The notes under the pieces: generated by a model
Told to the model about the DNA's origin: nothing
Seen by the model: only the letters and a program-made list of their open reading frames with translations
Databases searched by the model: none
Position numbers and translations under genes: made by a program
Assembly: GCA_903877135.1 (NCBI GenBank)
Contig: CAIRCN010000016.1
Coordinates: 1-64,000 of the forward strand
Direction: 5' to 3'
DNA length: 64,000 bases
From: an uncultured Opitutia bacterium
Lineage (GTDB): Bacteria; Verrucomicrobiota; Verrucomicrobiia; Opitutales; Opitutaceae
Part shown: one piece after another, positions 17,202-26,770 of the stretch
Layout: each line of letters begins with the position of its first letter
Position numbering within the stretch: position 1 is the first letter of the stretch

Positions 17202-18700
17202 GGCGTGCCTCCTTTAAACATCGCCTGGAAGAGGGGCGATTGCAGCGCGGGATTGATCCAGTCGAAGAGCAGGTCAGGTTTCAGGCCGACGAGGAGGGTG
17301 GCGCCGAGGAGGAGGAGCGCGCCGGTTTTTTCAGCGAGGGTGATAGGCGGCAGCGGGTGCACGGCGGTGGCGGGCACCGCTTTCGCCTCGGTTGAACCAA
17401 AGAAGGAAACCTGGATAACCCGCAGCGTGAAGGCGGCAGCAACAGGCACACCGACCGCGGCGGCCAGCGCCCACATGGGCGCCGTTTTCCAGGTGCCGAT
17501 GAGGATGGTGAGCTCCGCCGGGAAGCCGCTGAAGCCGGGCATGCCCATCGACGCCAGGCCGGCGAGGACGAAGGTCGCGGCGGCGAAAGGCATCAGACGG
17601 TGCAGCGGCATTTTCCGCAGGTCCTCGAGCTGGCGGGTGTGGGTGCGTTCATAGACCATGCGGCCGACGACGGCGAAGAGCAGGCCGGCGATCACGCCGT
17701 GGGAGAACATCTGGAGCACCGCGCCGCTCACGGCCTGGGCGTTGGCGGCGGCGAGGCCGAGGAGCACGAAGCCCATGTGGCTCACACTCGAGTAGCCGAT
17801 GACGAACTTGAAGTCGTCCTGCACCAGCGCGACGAGGCCGGCGTAGAGGATGCCTACGATGGCGAGCCCGGCGATGGCGGGCTGCCAGAAGGCGAGGCCG
17901 AGCGGGAACAGTGGCATCGCGACGCGCAGGCAGCCGTAGGCGCCGAGCTTCATCACGACGCCGGCGAGCAGCATCGAGGCGGCCGTCGGCGCGGCCACGT
18001 GGCCGGTCGGCGCCCAGGTATGGAAGGGGAACAGGCCCGCGAGCACCGCGAAGCCAAGGAAGACGAGGGCGAACATGCCGGTCTGCAACGCCGGCGAAAA
18101 GTGGCGCGCGGCGGCGGCGAGGTCGCCAATCCCGAAGCTGTGCGCGCCTCCCGCGGCGTAAGCCCAGAGCAGTCCGGCAAGCACGAGCGCGCTGCCCGCG
18201 AACGAGTAGAGCACGAGCTTCATCGCGCCGTATTCACGGTTGGTGGAGCCCCAGTTCGCGATGAGGAAATATTTCGGCACAATCGCGATCTCGTAGAAAA
18301 CGAAGAGTGTGAACGCGTCCGCGCTCAGGAAAACCCCGTAAACACCGCCGATCAGCGTGAGGAAAAACGCGAAGAACTCGCCGGCGCGTTCCTCGATGTT
18401 CCAGGAGAAAAGAATGCCGGCCACCGCGGCAATACCAGTGAGCACGATCAGCGTCATGCTGATGCCGTCGGCCGCGAGGTGGTAGCGGATGCCGAGTTGG
18501 GGAATCCACGGGTGATTTATGAGCGTCTGCAGCCCGGGACCGGGGACAAAATCCATCGCGGCCATCAGCGTCACGCCGAAGCTGGTGAGCGCAGTGAGCA
18601 GCGCGACCACGCGGGCTGTTGCCGCTGAACGGATGCCCGCCACCAGTGCGAGGAGCGCGCCAGTGAACGAAATGTAGATCGTGCAGGGTAGCGCGTTCAT
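17198..18700 (-). CDS. Second NuoM-like antiporter subunit (NuoM') of cluster 2, lacking the TM7 lysine
   Basis: The start at 18700 (MNALPCTIYIS, 500 residues) replaces the longer frame from 18751, because it restores the 4-bp ATGA overlap with the NuoM gene before it. TM5 Glu is present (FVFYEIAIVPKYF), TM8 Lys in VMKLGAYGC, and TM12 Glu in FPAELTIL as in NuoM. At TM7 the Lys found in NuoM (AVKVPLFPFHTW) is replaced: the same place reads AVLAGLFPFHTW. An extra NuoM in tandem is known from so-called 2M complex I variants, which are thought to pump more protons per electron pair. The lysine loss may alter one half-channel. Confidence 0.88.
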   Translation of the reverse strand: MNALPCTIYISFTGALLALVAGIRSAATARVVALLTALTSFGVTLMAAMDFVPGPGLQTLINHPWIPQLGIRYHLAADGISMTLIVLTGIAAVAGILFSWNIEERAGEFFAFFLTLIGGVYGVFLSADAFTLFVFYEIAIVPKYFLIANWGSTNREYGAMKLVLYSFAGSALVLAGLLWAYAAGGAHSFGIGDLAAAARHFSPALQTGMFALVFLGFAVLAGLFPFHTWAPTGHVAAPTAASMLLAGVVMKLGAYGCLRVAMPLFPLGLAFWQPAIAGLAIVGILYAGLVALVQDDFKFVIGYSSVSHMGFVLLGLAAANAQAVSGAVLQMFSHGVIAGLLFAVVGRMVYERTHTRQLEDLRKMPLHRLMPFAAATFVLAGLASMGMPGFSGFPAELTILIGTWKTAPMWALAAAVGVPVAAAFTLRVIQVSFFGSTEAKAVPATAVHPLPPITLAEKTGALLLLGATLLVGLKPDLLFDWINPALQSPLFQAMFKGGTP

Positions 18701-20265
18701 GGCAGCGGAAGCTGGGCCGTGGTGACGACCGGATTGATGTGGCTGACCCACGATGTAACCAACGGGTTGAAGAGGTTGGTCAGCAGGTGCGGAAGCACAC
18801 CAAACAGGAACATCAGTGCCACCAGCGGCACGAGCGCGACAAGTTCGATGCCGGCGACATCGCGGAATTCACGGGAGGCGGCGCCAGCACGCGGACCATG
18901 AAAGACGCGTTGCCAGAACGTGAGGAGAAACAGCGCGGTGGCGAGCAGCCCGAGCGTTGCTATGGTCGCTGTGCAGGGAGCGAGGCCGAACACGCCGCGG
19001 AAGATCAGGAACTCGCCGACGAAGCCGTTGAGCCCGGGGAGCCCAAGCGACGAGAACATCGTGATACCGCAGAGGCCCGCAAAGACCGGGGCGGCAGTGC
19101 GCACACCGCCGAAGTCACCGAGCCCGCGCCGGCCGCCGGAGCGCGATTCAAGGATGCCGACACAGAGGAAGAGTGCGGCGGCGGAGAGGCCGTGGTTGAA
19201 CATCTGGAGCAGCGTGCCGGCAAAGGCGGCAATGCTTGCTGGAACGGTGAAACCGATCCGGCCCGTCGAGTAAGAAACAGCGAAGAGCGCGAGGAGGCAG
19301 TAGCTGAGGTGGTTGACGGACGAGTAGGCGACCATGCGTTTGAGGTCGGTCTGGCGCATGGCGGCAAACGCGCCGAAGACCACGCCACCGAGCGCGAGAC
19401 AGAGCAGCCAGCCGGAAGCAGCGTGCAGGTGCGCCGGGAAGAGCGGCCAGAGAATCCGCAGGAAACCATAGACGCCCATCTTAGACATGACGCCGGTAAG
19501 GAACATCGAGACGCCGACGGGCGCCTCGGCATAGGCCGGGGGCAGCCAGGTGTGGAACGGGAACAGCGGCACTTTTACGGCGAGCCCGAGCAGCACGCCA
19601 AGGAACACCGCCTGCGGCCAGAAGCCGCTGACCGCGGCGAGTTTTTCCACCAACAGGCCGTCTGCGGCGAGACGGGCGAGCTGCGTGAAGTCGAGCGTGC
19701 CGGTGGCGGCAAAGATCGCCGCGAAGCCTAAGAGCATGAAAGCGCTGCCGGCGAGGGTGTAGATGAAGAATTGGTAGGCCGCGCGCGCCGCTCCGGGTCC
19801 GCCCCAGAGTTTGATGAGGAAGAAGGCGGGAACAAGACTCAGTTCCCAGAAGATGAACCAGTGGAAGAAATCGAGCGCGAGGAAGACGCCGAGCGCCGCG
19901 CCTTGGAGCGCTAGGAAGAGTAGGCCGAAGTAACGCGGTGAGCGCGCCTGTTTCCACGAGGCGAGTAGCGCCGCGGGCGACACGATACCGGTGAGGAGGA
20001 CAAGCAGCAGGCTCATGCCGTCGAGACCGAGGTGATAGTGGACGTTGAGCGAACGGATCCAATCGTGCTGCTCGACGAACTGGAAACCTGGCGCGGCAGG
20101 ATGGAAAGAGGCCAGTGCAACCAGGCCGAGGGCGAGCGTCGAAAGGCTCGCGATGAGCGTCAGCACACGGGCAGCGCCGTCGCCGATCCGGGGCAGCGCC
20201 GCGAGCAGCAGCGCGCCGACCCATGGCACAAAGATGATTAGCGAGAGGAGCGGCATGGTATTCAC
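18697..20265 (-). CDS. nuoM: NADH-quinone oxidoreductase subunit M (cluster 2)
   Basis: This 522-residue protein is the canonical NuoM of cluster 2. It has Glu in FIFWELSLVP (TM5), Lys in LAVKVPLFPFHTW (TM7), Lys in VMSKMGVYGF (TM8) and Glu in FVGEFLIF (TM12). It is coupled to nuoL and to the NuoM' gene by 4-bp overlaps on both sides. It differs from NuoM' mainly by keeping the TM7 lysine and by a longer N-terminus. The pair looks like an old duplication, since motif wording differs widely. Confidence 0.94.
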   Translation of the reverse strand: MNTMPLLSLIIFVPWVGALLLAALPRIGDGAARVLTLIASLSTLALGLVALASFHPAAPGFQFVEQHDWIRSLNVHYHLGLDGMSLLLVLLTGIVSPAALLASWKQARSPRYFGLLFLALQGAALGVFLALDFFHWFIFWELSLVPAFFLIKLWGGPGAARAAYQFFIYTLAGSAFMLLGFAAIFAATGTLDFTQLARLAADGLLVEKLAAVSGFWPQAVFLGVLLGLAVKVPLFPFHTWLPPAYAEAPVGVSMFLTGVMSKMGVYGFLRILWPLFPAHLHAASGWLLCLALGGVVFGAFAAMRQTDLKRMVAYSSVNHLSYCLLALFAVSYSTGRIGFTVPASIAAFAGTLLQMFNHGLSAAALFLCVGILESRSGGRRGLGDFGGVRTAAPVFAGLCGITMFSSLGLPGLNGFVGEFLIFRGVFGLAPCTATIATLGLLATALFLLTFWQRVFHGPRAGAASREFRDVAGIELVALVPLVALMFLFGVLPHLLTNLFNPLVTSWVSHINPVVTTAQLPLP

Positions 20266-22274
20266 CGGACACCTCCCAACATTACGAGCAGCACCAGCAC
20301 CACGAAGCCGAGAGCGATAACACGCAGGTAGCCGTGGGTTTCGCCGGTCTGGGCACGGGAGTAAATCTGGCCGACGCTGCGGACTTTCCTGCTAACTGCA
20401 TCGAAGCCGGCGTTGAGACCGTCTTCGTCGGCTTCGCGGTTCACGAGCCCGCCGAATTGCCCAAGCCGCGCGACGAGATTGACGAGACCGCCCCAGACAT
20501 AGCGGTCGAGGCCGTCGGCGAGCGCAGCAAGACCATTGCTCAGGCGGCCAAAGGTGGCGGCGTAGAGTTCGTCGAACATCATACGGGCGGCGAGGAAGGC
20601 GTGGAGCCGCGGCAGAGCGGCGGCGAGCGGGTCGGGTGCGGAGGCGTTGGTGCGAAGGAGGCGACCGTAGAGCGCCCAGCCGGCGCCGAGGCCGAGGGCG
20701 ACGAGGACGATGGAGAGCATCATCAGGCTGAGGCCGCCGGGCTCGGTGTGCGCCTGCGGGTCGAGCTGGTGTTGCAGCCACGGCGTGGGCCAGGCGAGGA
20801 GGCTGAGCAGGATGGCACATGCCGCGAGAATGACGAGCGGCACAGTCATGACGGCGGGGTTTTCGTGCGCTAGACCGGCGGCGTGCGAGCGGGGTTTGCC
20901 GAAGAAAGTCTCGGCGACGAGGCGCGTCATGTAGAACGCGGTGAGCACGACGGCGGTGAGGCCGAAGTAGAGGGGAATGTGCGAGACGTCCCAGGCATGC
21001 GCGGCGTGGAGAATGGCTTCCTTGCTCCAGAAACCGGAGAAAAGGAAGGGCACGCCGGCAAGCGCCATCATGCCGACGGCGAAAGTGAGGAAGGTTACGC
21101 GCATCGGGCCGGAGAGACCGCCTAGTTTGCGCATGTCCTGTTCGTGGTGCGCGGCGTGGATGACCGAGCCAGCGCCAAGGAAGAGGAGGGCCTTGAAGAA
21201 GGCGTGGGTAAGCAGGTGAAAGATCGCCGCGACCCAGGAGCCGACGCCGATGGCGAGCATCATGAAGCCGAGTTGGGAGACGGTGGAGAAGGCGAGGACA
21301 CGCTTGATGTCGTTTTGCGCGACGGCGATGAGTGCGCCCATGAGCGCCGTGATGGCGCCGATGAAGGCGACGACGGTAAGAGCGTGTATAGGAAGGTTGT
21401 GGTGATGATAGTCCGCCTCCATCAGCGGGTAGATACGGGCGATAAGGAAAACGCCTGCGGCGACCATCGTGGCGGCGTGGATGAGGGCGGAGACGGGCGT
21501 CGGGCCCTCCATCGCGTCGGGCAGCCAGACGTGGAGAGGGAACTGGCCGGACTTGCCGACTGCGCCGCAGAAAATTAGCAGACTGATGGCAGTCGAGACG
21601 GCGAGACCGCAGGAGAGCGTTGAAACCATGAGGGCCGTGAGCGAGGCGGGTTCGAGGACTCCCGCGCCGCCGTCGAAGAAGAGCAGCGTGCCGCGGGCGT
21701 GGTAGAGCCAGACCATGCCGAGCAGCAGACCGAGGTCGCCGATGCGGGTGGTGATGAAGGCTTTTTTCGCAGCGGCGGCGGCCTCGGGTTTCTGAAACCA
21801 GAAACCGATGAGGAGATACGAGGCAAGGCCGACGAGTTCCCAACTGACGAAGAGAAACAGGAGCGAGTTGGAGACGACGATACCGAGCATCGCGGCAGCG
21901 AAGAGGCTCAGGAAGCAGAAGAAGCGCGTGAAGTTTTCGTCGTCGTGCATGTAGCCGAGGCTGAAAACGAAGATCAGTGTGCCGACGAAGGTGACCATCA
22001 CGCACATGAACGCCGTGAGCGGGTTGAGCAGCCAGCCGAGGCGCACGGCGCCAGTGCCGAGGTCGAACCAAGTGAAATTGTAAGTTAGGTTGGCGGTGGG
22101 ATCGGCGAGCGCAGCTACGAGGGCGCAACAGGAGAGGACAAATGCAGCTACCATCGCGGCAATGGCTGCGCTGGCGGCGAGCGTGCGTCCGCCGCTGGGT
22201 GTGAGCGCGCCGATGGCCGCAGCGAGGAGCGGGAGCGCTGGGATGAGCCAGAGATGTTGGACGGAGAGCGTCAT
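20262..22274 (-). CDS. nuoL: NADH-quinone oxidoreductase subunit L (cluster 2), long form
   Basis: At 670 residues it is about 55 longer than the E. coli subunit. Channel residues are intact: Glu in FVSWELVGLASY (TM5), Lys in GAVGKSGQFPLHVW (TM7), His in LIHAATMVAAG (TM8 region) and Lys in FWSKEAILHAA (TM12). The C-terminal part (about residue 530 on) includes a helical segment that should form the lateral helix, then a final transmembrane helix. The extra length is what would be needed to reach past one additional antiporter subunit, which fits the NuoM/NuoM' pair downstream. It starts 3 bp after nuoK. Confidence 0.94.
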   Translation of the reverse strand: MTLSVQHLWLIPALPLLAAAIGALTPSGGRTLAASAAIAAMVAAFVLSCCALVAALADPTANLTYNFTWFDLGTGAVRLGWLLNPLTAFMCVMVTFVGTLIFVFSLGYMHDDENFTRFFCFLSLFAAAMLGIVVSNSLLFLFVSWELVGLASYLLIGFWFQKPEAAAAAKKAFITTRIGDLGLLLGMVWLYHARGTLLFFDGGAGVLEPASLTALMVSTLSCGLAVSTAISLLIFCGAVGKSGQFPLHVWLPDAMEGPTPVSALIHAATMVAAGVFLIARIYPLMEADYHHHNLPIHALTVVAFIGAITALMGALIAVAQNDIKRVLAFSTVSQLGFMMLAIGVGSWVAAIFHLLTHAFFKALLFLGAGSVIHAAHHEQDMRKLGGLSGPMRVTFLTFAVGMMALAGVPFLFSGFWSKEAILHAAHAWDVSHIPLYFGLTAVVLTAFYMTRLVAETFFGKPRSHAAGLAHENPAVMTVPLVILAACAILLSLLAWPTPWLQHQLDPQAHTEPGGLSLMMLSIVLVALGLGAGWALYGRLLRTNASAPDPLAAALPRLHAFLAARMMFDELYAATFGRLSNGLAALADGLDRYVWGGLVNLVARLGQFGGLVNREADEDGLNAGFDAVSRKVRSVGQIYSRAQTGETHGYLRVIALGFVVLVLLVMLGGVR

Positions 22275-22277
22275 AGT

Positions 22278-22589
22278 TCAGCCCTTCAGCCGCGTCGCGT
22301 CCTGCAGCCGGATGTTTTGCTGGTGGCGGTAGATTGCGATGACCAGCGCGAGGCCGACGGCTGCCTCGGCAGCGGCGACCGCGATGGCGAAAATCACGAA
22401 GATCACGCCGGTGGCGGGCAATGGCGCGGGGTTGAAGCGCCAGAAGGCAATGAAGTTGAGGTTGGCGGCGTTGAGCATCAGCTCGATGCCAAGCAGCACG
22501 AGGATGGTGTTGGTGCGGGAGAGCGCACCAGCGAGACCGATGCAGAACAGGGCGCTCGAGATCAGCAGGCAGAGCTGGAGGGTGTTCAT
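22278..22589 (-). CDS. nuoK: NADH-quinone oxidoreductase subunit K (cluster 2)
   Basis: This 103-residue, three-helix subunit has the conserved Glu in LGIELMLNAANLNF (TM2) and in AAAEAAVGLAL (TM3). It overlaps nuoJ by 4 bp and ends 3 bp before nuoL. Sequence wording is closer to typical proteobacterial NuoK than the cluster 1 copy is. Confidence 0.95.
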   Translation of the reverse strand: MNTLQLCLLISSALFCIGLAGALSRTNTILVLLGIELMLNAANLNFIAFWRFNPAPLPATGVIFVIFAIAVAAAEAAVGLALVIAIYRHQQNIRLQDATRLKG

Positions 22590-23101
22590 GGCGCGTCCTC
22601 CTTTCCGTCATTACGGTCAGACGCTGCGAGGACGACGGCGCCGAGCAGGGCGACGGTGAGAATCACGCCCACAACCAGCACGGACGCCACCTGCGGCCCT
22701 ATTAGTTCAAGGCCGAGTTGCTGGACAGTCACCGTCGGCGCGGCGGAGGGCGCGATTTGAAGATTGGTGCGCAACACAGCAAGCGTGAGCACGCCAGCGG
22801 TGGCGCCACCGGCAAGCACACCGGCGACGGCGCGGCGAAGTGAAGCGGGGGCGATGGAGAGATCGGCGCGTGATCGGCGCGTCAGCAACACCGCGAAGAG
22901 CACAATCATCGAGACAGCACCGGCGTAGACCAGCACCTGCGCAAACGCCACGAACTCGGCTCCCGCCCAGAGGTAAAAAGCCGCGATTCCCATCCAACTC
23001 AGCACCAGCAGCAACGCGCTGTGGATGAGGTTGCGCAGGCTCATCGCCACGGCGGTGGAGCCGAGGATCAGGAGGGCGATGAGGATGAGGGCGGCGGTCA
23101 T
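22586..23101 (-). CDS. nuoJ: NADH-quinone oxidoreductase subunit J (cluster 2)
   Basis: This 171-residue membrane protein has the NuoJ TM3 motif (AEFVAFAQVLVYAGAVSMIV), although the Glu of cluster 1 NuoJ (ALMEILIYVGAV) is Gln here (FAQVLVYAGAV). It overlaps nuoH and nuoK by 4 bp each. The short polar C-terminus (SDRNDGKEDAP) is cytoplasmic or periplasmic tail. Confidence 0.94.
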   Translation of the reverse strand: MTAALILIALLILGSTAVAMSLRNLIHSALLLVLSWMGIAAFYLWAGAEFVAFAQVLVYAGAVSMIVLFAVLLTRRSRADLSIAPASLRRAVAGVLAGGATAGVLTLAVLRTNLQIAPSAAPTVTVQQLGLELIGPQVASVLVVGVILTVALLGAVVLAASDRNDGKEDAP

Positions 23102-24327
23102 GTGGCGTAACGGTAAGTGCGCGGGGCGAGCCCGGCGGTGAGTCGGCGACCGATCACGACAAACGGGACGACGATCAGCGCGAGCGCGATGGCCCAGCGG
23201 ACGAATTGCAGCGGGCCGGACCAGCTGTCGGTGCGCGACCAGAACGCCGCAGTGCCGAGGTTGATGAGCGCGAGCGGCACGAGGAATTTCCAGGCGAGGC
23301 GGGTGAGCTGGTCAATGCGCAGCCGCAGCAGCGTGGCGCGAATCCACATCATGAAAAGGATCAGCGAAAGCATCTTTACGCCGAACCAGAGGTAGGACGG
23401 GATGAATTCGAGGAACGCGCACGGCGCCTGCCAACCGCCGAGGAAGAGCGTAGCGCCCATGCCGGTGAGCCCGATCATGCCAAAATATTCCGCCATGAAG
23501 AAGAGCGCGTATTTGAAGCCGCTGTATTCGGTGAGGTGTCCGGCGACGAGTTCGCTCTCGCCCTCGGGCAGGTCGAAGGGCGAACGGTTGGCCTCCGCCA
23601 GCGCTGCCACCATAAAGATCGCAAAACCCACCGCGCCCCACGGTGTGAAAACGTGCCAGTGCGGAATCAACCCGCCGGGCACGTTCGCCTGCGCCTCCAC
23701 AATTTTGGTCGGCGACAGCGTGCCTGCGAGCATGACGACCGGCACGACCGACAGCAGTAACGGCAGTTCATAGCTGATCAACTGGGCGAGGGCGCGCATC
23801 GCACCGATGAGCGAATATTTGTTATGGCTCGCCCAGCCGGCCATGAAGATGGCGAGTTCGGTGGCGGCACCAGCGGCAAAGAAATAGAGGACGCCGGCAT
23901 CGATATCGACTGCCACGAGTTGCCGTCCGTAGGGAATGACCGCGAACGTCATCAGTGCAAACGCCACCACCAAGACGGGCGCGAGAAAATGGAGCAGATG
24001 GTCGGCGGCGCGCGGGACGATATCCTCCTTCGTGAGCATCTTGACCGCGTCGGCGAACGGCTGGGTTAGGCCGAAAAGTTTCGTGCCGCGGAAAAAGGGT
24101 AGGCCGCTGCGGTTGGGGCCGGGGCGGTTTTGCGCGCGGCCGAGGAGTTTGCGTTCGGCGAGTGTGAGGAAGGCAAAAACGAGGCCGAAGACCGCGAGCA
24201 TCGCGGCGATCGCGAGCAGGGCGCCGACGGGCCAGCGCAGCGATTCCGGGAAAAATCCGATAATCCAGTCGCGGATCATCACAGGAGCGCGCTCCAGCAG
24301 GGAATTGGTGTTGGCGGGCGCGTTCAT
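23098..24327 (-). CDS. nuoH: Complex I quinone-site membrane subunit H (cluster 2)
   Basis: This long NuoH (409 residues) has the LAERKLLGRAQNRPGPNR loop, a TQPFADAVKMLTKEDIVP segment and the acidic quinone-channel loop with PFDLPEGESELVAGHLTEYSG. The C-terminus has two extra hydrophobic helices not present in the 336-residue cluster 1 version. It overlaps nuoI and nuoJ by 4 bp. The order nuoI before nuoH is the reverse of cluster 1 (H before I), further evidence that the clusters have different histories. Confidence 0.95.
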   Translation of the reverse strand: MNAPANTNSLLERAPVMIRDWIIGFFPESLRWPVGALLAIAAMLAVFGLVFAFLTLAERKLLGRAQNRPGPNRSGLPFFRGTKLFGLTQPFADAVKMLTKEDIVPRAADHLLHFLAPVLVVAFALMTFAVIPYGRQLVAVDIDAGVLYFFAAGAATELAIFMAGWASHNKYSLIGAMRALAQLISYELPLLLSVVPVVMLAGTLSPTKIVEAQANVPGGLIPHWHVFTPWGAVGFAIFMVAALAEANRSPFDLPEGESELVAGHLTEYSGFKYALFFMAEYFGMIGLTGMGATLFLGGWQAPCAFLEFIPSYLWFGVKMLSLILFMMWIRATLLRLRIDQLTRLAWKFLVPLALINLGTAAFWSRTDSWSGPLQFVRWAIALALIVVPFVVIGRRLTAGLAPRTYRYAT

Positions 24328-24902
24328 GCGGCGGGAGGCGGAGTTTGCGTCGCAGGCGCGGGTTTGGCCTTGGCGGATTTTTCCGCGGCCTGTCGGGCTT
24401 TCATTGCCGTCAGCATCGCGTCCACCTCGGCGGCCTCGGTCGGGTGGATTTTTTGGTAGTAGGAGTTGGGCTTGGCGAGCTGCTCACGGTGCAGCAGGAG
24501 TCCTTCAAAGCGGTTGCCGGCGGCGATTTCGAAATGCTGGTCCATCTTGATCGCGTCGAAGGGGCAGACCTCCACGCAAATTTGGCAGCTCATGCAGACG
24601 GCGATGTCGATGTCGAAGATCTTGGGTTTCTTCAGGACCTTTCCCTTCTCGTCGCGCTCGGCGACGATGTAGATGCACTGCGGCGGACACTCATTCTCGC
24701 AGATTTTGCAGGCAACGCAGCGGAGCGTGGCGATCGGATCGTCGCCCTCGTGCACGAGGAAAGGGAAATTCCGGTAGTTCTCGGGGATCGGGATCTGCTT
24801 CTCGGGGTATTCCACCGTCACGAGCCGCGCGGGATCGTAGAAACTCCCGACGAAGTTTTTCGCCGTGACCGCCAGTCCTTTGATGATGCCGGTGCCGAGC
24901 AT
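24324..24902 (-). CDS. nuoI: Complex I 2x[4Fe-4S] subunit I (cluster 2)
   Basis: The start at 24902 (MLGTGIIKGLA) is chosen over the frame's upstream ATG at 24992, which would overlap nuoD by about 80 bp. It has 192 residues. Cluster motifs are CVACKICENECPP and CMSCQICVEVCP. A conserved block before them reads YPEKQIPIPENYRNFP. The C-terminus is a Lys/Ala/Pro tail. It begins 11 bp after the nuoD stop. The usual nuoE-nuoF-nuoG genes are missing between D and I. Confidence 0.95.
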   Translation of the reverse strand: MLGTGIIKGLAVTAKNFVGSFYDPARLVTVEYPEKQIPIPENYRNFPFLVHEGDDPIATLRCVACKICENECPPQCIYIVAERDEKGKVLKKPKIFDIDIAVCMSCQICVEVCPFDAIKMDQHFEIAAGNRFEGLLLHREQLAKPNSYYQKIHPTEAAEVDAMLTAMKARQAAEKSAKAKPAPATQTPPPAA

Positions 24903-24913
24903 GGTGGGTGGGG

Positions 24914-26113
24914 TCAGCGGTCGACTTCGCCGAGGACGATATCGACGCTGCCGAGGATGACGACGGAGTCGGCCACCGTGCGGCCGAGGCACATGTCCTC
25001 GATCACGGTGAGATTGACGAACGATGGGGCGCGCACGCGGTAACGCAGCGGGTTGGGGCTGCCGTCGCTGATGAGATAAAAACCAATTTCTCCCTTCGGA
25101 CCCTCGATGCGGCCGTAGGCTTCGCCTGGTTTCGGGCGGAAATTGCGGAGCCGGGACTTCGGGTCCATGACCGGGCCAGCCGGGATGTCGCGCAGCGCCT
25201 GCTGGAGGATTTTCACCGATTCACGCATTTCGAGGATGCGCATCATGTAGCGGTCGTAGGTGTCACCGTGGGCACCGATCGGCACGCGGAAATCAAAGCG
25301 CGGGTAGATGCCGTAGCCGTCGGCCTTGCGAATGTCGTAGCCTACGCCGCTGGCGCGGAGCATCGGACCAGTGATGCCGGCCTGCACGGCGAGTTCCGGC
25401 GACAAGCAGCCGACGCCCTGCGTGCGGGCAAGCAAGATTTCGTTGCCCGTGAGCAACTGCTCATACTCGTCGAGGAACTTAGGAAACCCGTCCACCAGTT
25501 TGCTCACGGCGCCGAGCCATTCGGGGCTCGGATTCGCGCGGCAGCCGCCGAACCGCTGGAAGTTACACATCATGCGCGAACCGCTGAGCGATTCGAACAG
25601 GTCGATAAATTTTTCGCGCTCGCGGAAGGCGTAGAGCAGGGGAGTGAACGACGTGCCGAGGTCGTTGAAAAGGAAACCGACGAGGCACATGTGGTTCACC
25701 AGGCGCGTCATCTCAGCGAGGATGACGCGGACATATTCGGCGCGCTCGGGCACTGGCTGACCGGCGAGCTTTTCGACCGCCAGGGCGTAGGCCCAGTTGT
25801 TGGTCATTGAGCACAGGTAATCGAGCCGGTCGGTATACGGCATCGAGCCGAGATAGGTGGTGTTTTCGCCGAGCTTCTCGTGATTGCGGTGTAAGTAGCC
25901 GAAAACGGGCTTGAGTTTGACGATCACCTCGCCGTCGAGGGTTACGACCATGCGGAATACGCCGTGCGTTGACGGGTGCTGCGGCCCCATCGAGACCTCC
26001 AGCAGATCGCCATGAAATTCGTCGTGCACCGGGCGCACGGTGGCGGCGCTGTGGGTCGCCAGCACCGATGGCTCTGGGAAGGCGGACGGGGAGGCTATTT
26101 CCGGGTCGGTCAT
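24914..26113 (-). CDS. nuoD: Complex I 49-kDa-type subunit D (cluster 2)
   Basis: A start at 26191 is possible but overlaps nuoC by 82 bp. The ATG at 26113 ([10 protein letters not shown]) gives a 4-bp overlap and 399 residues. The quinone-site His is in [10 protein letters not shown]. The family's central ELARVLVNH-like block reads EMTRLVNHM, and the end is GEVDR. It is not fused to nuoC and not followed by NADH-module genes. Confidence 0.94.
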   Translation of the reverse strand: MTDPEIASPSAFPEPSVLATHSAATVRPVHDEFHGDLLEVSMGPQHPSTHGVFRMVVTLDGEVIVKLKPVFGYLHRNHEKLGENTTYLGSMPYTDRLDYLCSMTNNWAYALAVEKLAGQPVPERAEYVRVILAEMTRLVNHMCLVGFLFNDLGTSFTPLLYAFREREKFIDLFESLSGSRMMCNFQRFGGCRANPSPEWLGAVSKLVDGFPKFLDEYEQLLTGNEILLARTQGVGCLSPELAVQAGITGPMLRASGVGYDIRKADGYGIYPRFDFRVPIGAHGDTYDRYMMRILEMRESVKILQQALRDIPAGPVMDPKSRLRNFRPKPGEAYGRIEGPKGEIGFYLISDGSPNPLRYRVRAPSFVNLTVIEDMCLGRTVADSVVILGSVDIVLGEVDR

Positions 26114-26760
26114 GGGACGGTTGCCGGCGGTGGCGCGGGATAGTGCGCCTTTGCTTTTTCCAACACCGCCCCGTGCGGCGTGGGTTCCCACTCGTAATCG
26201 TCAGGTGCGACGTAGTCCTTGCGCATCGGGTGGTCCTTGAATCCGTCCCACATCAAGATGCGGCGGAGGTCGTGGTGTCCCTCGAAGTTGACGCCATACA
26301 AGTCGAAAATCTCCCGCTCCTGAAAATCGCACGACCGCCAGACAGGTGTGAGGGAAGGCACGGTGACCTGATCGGTGCGGTTGCCGGTGCGCAGGCGGAT
26401 GACGACCGGCCCGTGCTTCTTTTCCATCGAATAAAGGTGGTAAACGACCTCCAGAAAACCGGGGGTCACGCGCTTGGTTTTCTCTTCGAGGATGCGCAGG
26501 GTGGCGCCAGCGGCGTCCTTCACCGGGGTTCGGACAACGTCGGTAAATTCCTTCGCGGGCCAGTCGATGCCAGTGGCGTTGGAGCAGTAGTCGAGCCGGA
26601 GCGCGGGATCGTCGCGCAGGAAAAGCGCTATTTCCCGGGCCTGCGCCAGCCCGAGGAGCAGCGAGTGCTGGGCGGACGGACCGGGGTTGTTAATCAGTGT
26701 GACCTCGGCCCCGGGGAAGCGGGCCAGTAGGCGGTCGCGGATTTGCTCAAGGTTTTCCAT
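26110..26760 (-). CDS. nuoC: Complex I 30-kDa-type subunit C (cluster 2)
   Basis: The start at 26760 ([12 protein letters not shown]) is preferred to 26817 because it clears the nuoB stop by 10 bp. It has 216 residues. The signature is near the C-terminus: [24 protein letters not shown], then HPMRKDY. It overlaps nuoD by 4 bp. It packs against NuoD in the peripheral arm. Confidence 0.94.
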   Translation of the reverse strand: MENLEQIRDRLLARFPGAEVTLINNPGPSAQHSLLLGLAQAREIALFLRDDPALRLDYCSNATGIDWPAKEFTDVVRTPVKDAAGATLRILEEKTKRVTPGFLEVVYHLYSMEKKHGPVVIRLRTGNRTDQVTVPSLTPVWRSCDFQEREIFDLYGVNFEGHHDLRRILMWDGFKDHPMRKDYVAPDDYEWEPTPHGAVLEKAKAHYPAPPPATVP

Positions 26761-26770
26761 GGGACGGCGC

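Noticed and set aside
18739-22611. Long frames 18739-19731 (plus) and 20392-22611 (minus, out of phase) across nuoL/nuoM of cluster 2
   Set aside because: Both are composition shadows; the minus frame is Arg/His-rich and out of phase with nuoL, nuoK and nuoJ, which are certain.
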